From the NCBI RefSeq assembly GCF_905220415.1, contig NC_059549.1, forward strand, positions 10,788,001 through 10,852,000: DNA of 64,000 nt, written 5' to 3'. Shown here piece by piece: positions 56,311 to 64,000 of this stretch. The stretch comes from Colias croceus (lineage: Eukaryota; Arthropoda; Insecta; Lepidoptera; Pieridae). Positions within the stretch are counted from its first letter, which is position 1. The number at the start of each line of letters is the position of its first letter. Both the position numbers and the translations under genes were made by a program. The notes beneath the pieces are model-generated. The model was not told the DNA's origin. It was given only the letters and a program-made list of their open reading frames with translations, and did not search any database.

Positions 56311-59265
56311 ATGGATAACGTCTTATTAAATAAAATATCGGTTGAAATAGACAACTACTCCAAGACACAATCGTTCACATGCAATCCCGATGAGTCACAC
56401 CTTTATCTGACAAACAAAGATACTACGAACTTCATTATTACTTTAAATATAAGAAGTGTTTATAAAAATTTTAATGAATTTGAACTATTTTTGAAACGAT
56501 GTAACTTGGAACCGATGTTTATTACTCTAACGGAATGCTGGTTGGATCAATACAAAATACCTCCTTTATTGAATAACTACAATTCTTTTTGGACTAAAAA
56601 AACCCGTAACCAAAATGATGGTATTGTTGTGTACTGTTTGAATAATTTGATTTGTAATGTGGACGAGATGGAATTGTTAGATGGTACATGCCTGATTGTT
56701 ACGTACAGTAATACCGCAATTATATCAATTTACCGTTCTCCATCTATAAAATGTATAAATAATTTTCTACTTTCTCTTGAAAATATATTAAACAAGCTTA
56801 ATAAATTCAAAAATATCTATATAGTTGGAGATATAAACATCGATATTAAACCAGAGAATAACGACCCTAATAGCTCGTCTTATCTTGATTTTCTACACGG
56901 TCAAGGATTTTTACCAGCTCATTTACTTCCTACAAGGGACATGAATTGTCTTGACCATATTTTTATGAAATCGGATTATACTGGCACATCTCTCGTCTTT
57001 AACACATTTATCACCGACCACAAAGTTGTATTTCTTAACCTAAATTTTAAATCAAATACCAATATAAATAAAATCATACATAAAATTAACTATGAAGGTG
57101 CCATTAATCATTTATATAATACAGACCTCAGTAAAATTCTCGATATAAAAAATCCCCATTTAGCTGCTGAGTATCTCACTACTGCAATCATGAACTCCTT
57201 AAAAATAAATACCAAAATTATTTCTCTTTCTCGCAGTCAGAAAATTATTAAACCTTGGATAACTATTGGAATGTTACGATGTATTCGTACGCGAGACCGC
57301 ATGCATTTAAAACTAAAAAAACAGCCTAATAACATGACCCTAAAATTAACATATTTAAGATATCGAAATTTTTGTAATAAAACTTTAAAAAATTTGAAAT
57401 TAGCATATGAACGATCGGAATTTTCAAAAGCAGGCAACAACAATAAGTTAATATGGAATAAATTAAAAGAGATAACAAATTGCAAACAAACGAAAACACC
57501 TCCGATTGATTTACTCTCGTGCAACAGTGATCCTAAAATTTCTATTAATAACGTTAATCACTTCTTTGGTTCGGTTGGGAAAAATCTAGCTGCTAATATT
57601 AAACTAAATTCTAATAATAATAATTTTGGTACTAATTTTCTTGTAAATCAGCAATCTACTCAATCAACATCTATGGTTCTCTTGGAAACAAATGACTTGG
57701 AAATCGATAGTATTATAAGTAATTTAAAAGATAGCAGTGCATGTGGTTGGGATGGTATCCCAACCAACTTCATTAAAAAGGCGAAACACATAATAATTCC
57801 TTATTTAACTAATATATTCAATTCATGTATAGCTAAAGGCATATTTCCTAATGTTTTCAAGAAGTCGCTTATCCATCCTGTCTATAAGAGTGGGGACAGA
57901 AAAGATGCTAATAATTATAGACCTATCTCTGTGCTCCCTGTCCTTTCGAAAATATTAGAAAAAATTCTTAATAAACAACTAATTAACTTCTTGGAGAAAT
58001 ATAATCTACTCTCAAACTTCCAATTTGGTTTTCGAAAGGGCAGGTGCACAGAAGATGCAGTTAATCACTTGGTTAATCAAATAGGTAATCATGTCGATAA
58101 AAAACAAAAGGTTCTAGGTATCTTTTTAGACTTAAAAAAAGCATTCGACACAGTTTCTGTCCCGATACTTTTGGAGAGGATGGAAAGGTATGGTATTCGT
58201 GATGTTCCGTTAAAAATTTTTAAAAACTACCTCGAAAATAGATTTCAGTGTGTTAAAATAAATGATCATCTTAGTGACGACTGTCCTATGTTATTCGGTG
58301 TACCGCAGGGAAGTGTGCTCGGCCCAACTCTCTTTTTAATATATATAAACTCTCTCTGTAATTTAAATCTTGCCAATGGTTCAATTATTAGTTTTGCAGA
58401 TGATACTTCACTTATCTTTCATGGAGGGAGTTGGGCTGAGGCGTGCTTCCACGCGGAGAACGGCATCAGAACTGTTTCTAATTGGTTGCGAAATAGTCTA
58501 CTCACCTTAAATCTGGATAAAACTAATTTTATTGCGTTTAGTTCCACAAATTCTTCTCAACCACCTAATGATTTTATATTAAAAGTTCACACCTGTGATA
58601 CATTCAGTTCGAATATATTATGCAATTGTTCTGCTATAAAAATGGTTCCACACATTAAATACCTAGGAGTTATAATCGATAACCTTTGTAAATGGAAGCA
58701 ACATATTGAACTTATAACCACTAGAGTTCGAAAACTATCGTGGATTTTTAAAAGACTTAGGGTATTACTGGAACACAATATCATCTTTATGGTTTACAAA
58801 GCTCTTTGCCACTCAATTATCCAATATTGCATTTCGGTATGGGGTGGCACTTTCAAAACGTCGTTATTAATTCTAGAAAGAGCACAAAGAGGCATTCTCA
58901 AGGTCATTCTTCATAAACCTTTTAGATATCCAACTGACCAGCTGTATAGGGAAGCTAAAATTCTGAATGTAAGGCAGACATATTATATATTGCAAATAAC
59001 ACTTAGACAACATAAAATAACACCTCTTTGTGCTGTCTCTTCTGGTAAGAGAAGAAATGACCTTGTATGCTCTAACCTTATTCCGCGTACTGGTTTCCTT
59101 CGTCGCCAATCTTCATACATGAGTATATTTTTATATAAAAAGGTCAATAAAAGCCTTTCTATACACAATCTTACCTTAGTAAAATGTAAAAAGAAGGTTA
59201 CAGAGTGGTTGCTGACCCAGAATTATTCAGATACTGAACAGTACATAGTTCAAATAAAAATTTAG
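56311..59265 (+). CDS. LINE ORF2: apurinic-type endonuclease plus reverse transcriptase, intact
   Basis: The 984-residue frame has no stop. The N-terminal third is an APE-type endonuclease with NIRS (residue ~47), TECWL (~74), YRSPS (~141), GDINIDI (~172) and TDHKVVFL (~243), the expected Asn, Glu, Asp and His catalytic positions. The RT starts with the GWDGIPTNFIKKA block (~490), continues with HPVYKSGDRKDANNYRPISV, FQFGFRKGRCTEDAV, LDLKKAFDTV, GVPQGSVLGPTLFLIYIN (~675) and the catalytic FADDTSLIF (~697), then a thumb region (KYLGVIIDNLCKWKQHI) and C-terminal tail. The enzyme nicks target DNA and copies the element RNA at the nick. The start codon is the first ATG before the endonuclease and follows an AT-rich leader. 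All motifs are conserved, suggesting recent activity, although the missing ORF1 argues against autonomous movement. Clade assignment within jockey/CR1 is a guess. Confidence 0.9.
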   Translation: MDNVLLNKISVEIDNYSKTQSFTCNPDESHLYLTNKDTTNFIITLNIRSVYKNFNEFELFLKRCNLEPMFITLTECWLDQYKIPPLLNNYNSFWTKKTRNQNDGIVVYCLNNLICNVDEMELLDGTCLIVTYSNTAIISIYRSPSIKCINNFLLSLENILNKLNKFKNIYIVGDINIDIKPENNDPNSSSYLDFLHGQGFLPAHLLPTRDMNCLDHIFMKSDYTGTSLVFNTFITDHKVVFLNLNFKSNTNINKIIHKINYEGAINHLYNTDLSKILDIKNPHLAAEYLTTAIMNSLKINTKIISLSRSQKIIKPWITIGMLRCIRTRDRMHLKLKKQPNNMTLKLTYLRYRNFCNKTLKNLKLAYERSEFSKAGNNNKLIWNKLKEITNCKQTKTPPIDLLSCNSDPKISINNVNHFFGSVGKNLAANIKLNSNNNNFGTNFLVNQQSTQSTSMVLLETNDLEIDSIISNLKDSSACGWDGIPTNFIKKAKHIIIPYLTNIFNSCIAKGIFPNVFKKSLIHPVYKSGDRKDANNYRPISVLPVLSKILEKILNKQLINFLEKYNLLSNFQFGFRKGRCTEDAVNHLVNQIGNHVDKKQKVLGIFLDLKKAFDTVSVPILLERMERYGIRDVPLKIFKNYLENRFQCVKINDHLSDDCPMLFGVPQGSVLGPTLFLIYINSLCNLNLANGSIISFADDTSLIFHGGSWAEACFHAENGIRTVSNWLRNSLLTLNLDKTNFIAFSSTNSSQPPNDFILKVHTCDTFSSNILCNCSAIKMVPHIKYLGVIIDNLCKWKQHIELITTRVRKLSWIFKRLRVLLEHNIIFMVYKALCHSIIQYCISVWGGTFKTSLLILERAQRGILKVILHKPFRYPTDQLYREAKILNVRQTYYILQITLRQHKITPLCAVSSGKRRNDLVCSNLIPRTGFLRRQSSYMSIFLYKKVNKSLSIHNLTLVKCKKKVTEWLLTQNYSDTEQYIVQIKI

Positions 59266-59282
59266 CAAATGCAACCACTATA

Positions 59283-59430
59283 ATGGCCACTACATCCACT
59301 CACGCGCTTACACACTCATTCACACATACATTCACACACACACACACACACACGCACACTCATACATACACACAAGCTCACACATGCATGCAAACACGCA
59401 CACTCATTCAAACACGCACGCACAACATAT
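59283..59430. repeat. CA-rich microsatellite in the LINE 3' UTR
   Basis: An (AC)n run near 59333-59355 and imperfect CACACA/CATACA/CACGCA repeats follow the LINE stop codon. Confidence 0.8.
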
Positions 59431-59575
59431 GAGTATATCTACTAAACTTGAGTTAAAATGTATAATTTAAATTTTATTTTGTATAATTTTGTATAAAAAA
59501 TAGCTAAATTACCTAAATCATTATTTAAGTTTATATTATGCTATAGTTTTGTTATTATTGTGTCATTAAGGAAGG

Positions 59576-59613
59576 TGGACCCCAAAATACAGGCTGTCCT
59601 AGTTTGGGGTCCA
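59576..59613 (+). promoter_or_regulatory. Hairpin in the LINE 3' UTR
   Basis: TGGACCCCAAA (59576-59586) pairs perfectly with TTTGGGGTCCA (59603-59613), an 11-bp stem with a 16-nt loop, about 45 nt before the TTTTA tail. 3' stem-loops are recognised by the RT of several LINEs, so this is a plausible binding site. Confidence 0.6.
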
Positions 59614-59689
59614 AATGTTACATGTTTGTACCTAACCCACAAATTGATCAATAAATGATTTTTATTTTTTATTTTTATTTTTATTTTTA

Positions 59690-59915
59690 ATGTGAAATAT
59701 ATGAACTTCAAATGTTTGCATCAATGATATTTTATAAGAATTTACATATTTAAACTTTATTCGAATGATGAAAATCGTTAAATTTTCAACGTAATAAAAT
59801 GTAATCGTGATTCAAGCACAGTTATTCATTATTGCTACGAAACTTTAAATTAATTCAATTAATATTTATTTTCCTACCCCTGTAATTTCTATCATATAAT
59901 AAAATATCACATACA
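59690..59915. other. Non-coding stretch
   Basis: No feature recognised. Confidence 0.3.
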
Positions 59916-60135
59916 TCCTACTAATATTATAAATGCGAAAGTTTGTGAAAATGTTTGTGTTTATGTGTTTGTTACTCTTATTAATATTACTGAACCGACT
60001 ACAATTAAAAGCACATATATAGAGGGTGACTTGGATTAACACATAGGATAGGTTTTATCCCGGAAATCCCACGGGAACGGGAACTATGCGGGTTTTTCTT
60101 TGAAAACTCGGGCGAAGCCGCGGGCGGAAAGCTAG
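59916..60135 (+). mobile_element. Non-autonomous Helitron (Lep1-like)
   Basis: Start TCCTACTAATATTATAAATG, body ACTTGGATTAACACATAGGA, hairpin GGGCGAAGCCGCGGGC and GGAAAGCTAG. Both ends are intact. Confidence 0.85.
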
Positions 60136-60177
60136 TACATAATATTTACATAATATAATAACGTATAGGCCGGTAAA

Positions 60178-60410
60178 AGCTAGCCGCATAACGTCACACG
60201 TTTCCGTTTATTCCATCTTATCGTTACGGAAACACAATAGCGTCCCTTTATTGTGACGTAAAAGCGCACTTGTTTCAAAACTCCATTAAAACATTAAAAT
60301 GTTTCGCAGAACGTTCCCGGCCCATTCACATAGCAACGAAATGGCGGCGCTTCCGGTACATTTAAGGCTTCACCGGAAGCAGCTATCTCCGCTCCACTTT
60401 CCGTCGCACT
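60178..60410. promoter_or_regulatory. Promoter-like GC-rich patch (CRE, YY1/Pho and ETS-like motifs)
   Basis: ACGTCACA (60192) and TGTGACGT (60254) face each other, enclosing an inverted GTTTCCGT/ACGGAAAC pair. Further on, AAATGGCGGC matches the YY1/Pho core and GCTTCCGG/CCGGAAGC are two inverted ETS-like sites. This mix is seen at housekeeping promoters, but no exon can be attached on either strand. Confidence 0.25.
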
Positions 60411-61546
60411 AAATTAGTGTGGACTACTTCATACTGGCTTCTCGCCAAGAATCGAATATGCTATTATTTGTTATGTCTTTGAATCCCGCATCCCCGAGTG
60501 GGGTATGGGGCAGATGCATTTCACATTCTTACTGTTCAATTTTCTTTACGGTCAACCTTACAGACGCCGTGATTCATCGCTTACAATTTTTAACTTACAG
60601 TTCTTAATTTTATTATTAGATATTATGAGCTTAATTGATTACGTCAAAAAACCTTTTAATTGTAGACGTTAATTTTCTAAAACTCTGTATTTAAAATTGA
60701 TGAAAAGATACTTACCTACGACTGACGATGAATTTTAATTTCCAATTTCTACAAAAATTTTATAACAACAAAAAATATCAGTGTTTTGTCACTATACCTA
60801 TTTGTAAGATAATCGTATAAAATACAACAGATACTCCAAGGTTTCCATTCAAAACCAACCGTTCAATTAATTGTTAATACTTGGATACTGCCTCAATTAA
60901 TATTGTGAATTATTAAGTCACCCCTAACTGCCGTAATCTCGCTTCGACCACTAACCACAATGAGATCGAAACATTATGATAAGAACCTTATGATTTATCA
61001 CAGCTATTAGAAACTTAGCAAAATTGAGAAATTTGGAAAAGTAGGGTACACTTTATCGGAAAAAATTAAAGAACATGTATCGGGAAGTGAACAAGTTGTT
61101 ATTTTCTGTTTTTACGCTAAAATGACTGATCCAGTTTTGATTAATTAATATGATATTGGAATAAATGAAATGTGTTGTGTTACTTGAAAATATAATATAG
61201 AAATAGGCTACAAATTGAAAATCTCTGTATTTCCTGAGAACGTCGCTTAGTCGGGTTTGAAATTTGAAGTACCCACGAGCGAACGAAGTCGCATTTGGAA
61301 AGCTATACAAATCCTTTAACACCAAATAAGGAAATACTATGCCGTGAACATATATACAGATTACACGTACATACATATACAATACATACACACATTAAAT
61401 AAACGACTAAACACAGAAACTCACACTCAAGCACGTTCCAGACGGAGTCGAGTCGCACTTTGTGATTTGATATGTTTAGTTACGTCTTTTTGGTTACAGT
61501 ATCTTATTTATGCTTTAGTATGGTAAAACATATTGTTTTTTTTTTA

Positions 61547-61686
61547 AGTGAAACTTTTATTACATCGTCTCAAACTTTTTGGTCTGCTTAGCGCATGTCG
61601 CGTGACGCACGATACGTACGATAATTATCGTACAAATACGATAATTTTTAGTTAAATGTCTATAGTGTGAAAAAAAGTTTCACTTT
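61547..61686. mobile_element. MITE with AAGTGAAACTTTT ends
   Basis: AAGTGAAACTTTT at the left and its inverted match AAAAAGTTTCACTT at the right bound about 140 bp. The middle contains the perfect palindrome GTACGATAATTATCGTAC (61616-61633). Its ends resemble those of 2104-2271, so the two may be related. Confidence 0.6.
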
Positions 61687-62537
61687 TACCGTGGTTTCAT
61701 AAAACCACACAACATTTTTTTTTGTAATTGTTGTTTAGTATTTTTGTTGTTACCTACGGAGAAAAGAAAATTGTTTTTATTTATTCGTATCGGTTTGCTA
61801 TGAGTGTGTTTTCTCTGGATGTCAATCGTTTGGTATTTTATTAGTGTACCAAAAACACATAAATACACAAGTATCAAATAAAACCATATTTTTCACTCAG
61901 GTTAGTTACCTGTAGATTATATAAGTTTGAAAAGCGGTGGTTTCTAAAAACGTAAAACGCGATTGGTATATTTTTTTCCTATGTTATGTCTCGCACATGC
62001 GACATGCCACATCATAATCTCATTTTTATTTGAAAACAGACGGGACATGCATCCCCATTCCTTCAATGACAATGCGGCATAAAGCGAACTAGGTTAATAT
62101 CCTATATATACCGACAATGTGGTATATATGATAGCTGTTATCACCATGATAATGTTTTATGCATGACTCTAAATAATGTCGCTGAAAGCTTTTACGACCT
62201 CTTTACGGTATTTGATGGCATTCGAACGTCTTCAGTGTAAAATTTTAATGATTTAAACATTAATTTTCACTTTTTGAATGATGAAATGGTTGTCGGTTGT
62301 GGATCTGATAAATTTTATAACTGTTTTAACTACCTACATCGATATTATAATATGGAATCATAAAATGTAGAGTCGTATTTACGAATTATATATAGGTAGG
62401 TAATTAATAAATAATAACAGTCTAAAAAGTAATTGTATCCTTATAATTTGCCTTTTCATCTGTCTAGGGAACAAACATTCACCCATCAATCCAAATGGTC
62501 GAGCTTATATTACTTTAATTCGCACATTTATTAACAA

Positions 62538-62766
62538 CTAACTTTCCGCCCACGGCTACGCCCGCATTTTTAAAGAAAACCCCGTATAGTTCCCGTTCCC
62601 GTGAGATTTTCGGGATAAAACTTATCCTATGTGTTAATCCAAGTTACCCTCTATATGTGTGCTAAATTTCATTGTAATCGGTTTATTAGTATTTGCGTGA
62701 AAGAGTAACAAACATACACATACACATCCATTCTCACAAACTTTCGCATTTATATTATTAGTAGGA
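62538..62766 (-). mobile_element. Non-autonomous Helitron (Lep1-like), degraded hairpin
   Basis: Minus-strand start TCCTACTAATAATATAAATG and body as in 59916-60135; the hairpin is mutated (GGGCGTAGCCGTGGGC) and the end reads TTAG instead of CTAG. Confidence 0.75.
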
Positions 62767-64000
62767 TAAACCGCCGATTTCTGTTCTCATCGCAAACCCG
62801 AAAGTTTCCAACGTTCAGTCAACAAAACATTCATTATTAATATTAAACATTAGCTTTAAGTTCTGAAACATTCAGACAGTTCAGCTCGAACACTATGGAC
62901 CTTGAGAGCCTCGCTCAGTAAAGTTTGATGACGGTTAATAACATCTGTTGTTTTATTTCAGGACCGTTCCTATTTTATATATATGCAAATTAGAGAATAA
63001 ATTAGCTCTAACAAAATATGTTAACCAGGGTTTTATACGCATTACATTCTGTTTGCTAAATACATACGCTTACGAGTATGAATATTGTAATGTGTAATTG
63101 AAACTGGCTTTCCTTTTGCTTTGTTTGTTCTTTGTGTGACAGTTTTGTTGTTGTTTAATAATATTCCAAGTAGGAACGATTATACAATCGAATTCATGAC
63201 TGTATGTATATATATTCACGGGACTATTCAACTGCTCCCATCTGCGCTCGTATCATGCATCGTACGGATATAATCGTCCTGCATACAAATTTCCTTATTA
63301 GGTACGTCTTCTTCAAGATTTATTATGTCCTTTATGTGTTTTATTTACTTCAATCTCAGTTACAAATTCAAGTACATTATGTATTCATTTATTATCTGGG
63401 AATTTAAAGCACATAACGCGGCTATTTAATAATTTTTTGCACTTATAATAGAATAAGCGAAACCAAGTGAATCCTTTACAAATTACAAGGGAAATATATA
63501 CATTATACATACATGCAAAGTGGGGTCGCTCTCATAAAATTCGTGTTCATAATACTGTGGAAGCCTCCAAGTTCTAATTTAATTTAACTCTGCTTCTGTA
63601 TTAATCAGCATATTTTAAAATGTACGTAATAGCAGTGGCCACTGGGAAAAAGTTAAGCAGGACCTTACAGTATATGAATTCATTAAAAAATATTTTTAAG
63701 GGAGTTAATTTTTATACGTTTTAGTTACTATCTTGGCTTTTTATGACGTTTTGGCGATTTTTTCAATATGGTATTTAAACCACTTCGACCATTGAAACAT
63801 TAAAATATAAAAATACTAAATGGATCACGGTTAAAAATTCGTTATAATGCGTTTTTATTTTTTTAATCTATCACTTCTTATTCATAAGTATAAAGGCGAA
63901 ATAATAACAGTATTTAGATTCTTTAGCAATCGTGAACACAGAATAATAACTAGTAGCTAGTTAAAGTGAGATGTAAATTAGATTACATTCTGGTTGAATA
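62767..64000. other. AT-rich non-coding DNA
   Basis: No gene or element recognised up to the window edge. Confidence 0.4.

Larger units (their letters stand above)
56290..59689 (+). mobile_element. LINE (jockey/CR1-type), near-complete ORF2 unit
   Basis: It consists of the intact ORF at 56311-59265, a 3' UTR with a CA-rich microsatellite, a stable hairpin and a (TTTTA)n tail at 59657-59689. No ORF1 is seen, so it is probably 5'-truncated; the left border is approximate and no target duplication is clear. Confidence 0.85.
60136..62537. other. Non-coding DNA with promoter-like patch and MITE
   Basis: A GC-rich patch at 60178-60410 and a MITE at 61547-61686 are described separately. A decayed Helitron end may lie near 61275-61305. 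Small ORFs here look random. Confidence 0.4.

Noticed and set aside
55886..56329. 147-codon ORF just before the LINE ORF2, considered as ORF1
   Set aside because: No zinc knuckle, RRM-like or coiled-coil features, and AT-driven composition; more likely flanking sequence.
1..64000. CRISPR arrays, operons, ribosome binding sites or other prokaryotic features
   Set aside because: Spliced genes, SINEs, LINEs and Helitrons show this is animal nuclear DNA; the regular repeats seen are transposon or microsatellite arrays.

Overview
The window looks like nuclear DNA of a moth or butterfly (Lepidoptera). It is AT-rich and poor in genes. It is packed with short elements that start with TC, end in a GC-rich hairpin plus CTAG and resemble the lepidopteran Lep1 type of non-autonomous Helitron. 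It also carries tRNA-derived SINEs, a Metulj-like SINE, jockey/CR1-type LINEs, and one complete host gene for a methionine-rich hexamerin (larval storage protein), a family typical of Lepidoptera.

Layout. 1-812: a fold-back element with arms of about 205 bp and a diverged second copy. 3070-8055: a 5'-truncated BEL/Pao retrotransposon with RNase H, integrase and an in-frame, baculovirus-F-like envelope gene followed by a 3' LTR; it is broken by one stop codon and one frameshift. 8400-10600: a SINE remnant, a small DNA element carrying a THAP-like start, and Helitrons. 10.6-31 kb: mostly plain AT-rich DNA with a few MITEs, Helitrons, one 5'-truncated LINE (25.8-26.9 kb) and a possible non-coding or first-exon segment near 17.1-17.3 kb. 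31.4-34.7 kb: a Metulj-like SINE split by a 2.9 kb DNA element that itself holds a fold-back and a roughly 46-bp degenerate repeat array. 36.7-38.2 kb: a Gypsy fragment bounded by two inverted, nearly identical LTRs with matching 4-bp flanks. 40.1-41.6 kb: a 1.46 kb TIR element. 43.6-47.9 kb: the five-exon storage protein gene on the minus strand, with Helitrons in introns 1 and 2. 48.4-50.0 kb: a hAT element with a perfect 8-bp target duplication inside a tRNA-derived SINE. 50.5 kb: a single exon matching the N-terminal WD40 part of the Lgl/tomosyn family, directly downstream of a SINE. 51-56 kb: Helitrons (one head-to-head pair), LINE 3' ends and a TIR element with a 175-bp tandem duplication. 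56.3-59.7 kb: a LINE with an intact 984-residue endonuclease/reverse transcriptase ORF and a strong 3' UTR hairpin. 60-64 kb: non-coding DNA with one promoter-like GC-rich patch, a MITE and Helitrons.

Only two host protein-coding loci can be supported: the storage protein (high confidence) and the Lgl/tomosyn-type exon (moderate). The rest of the coding potential belongs to transposable elements. Splice sites, repeat boundaries and target duplications were read by eye; no database comparison was possible.
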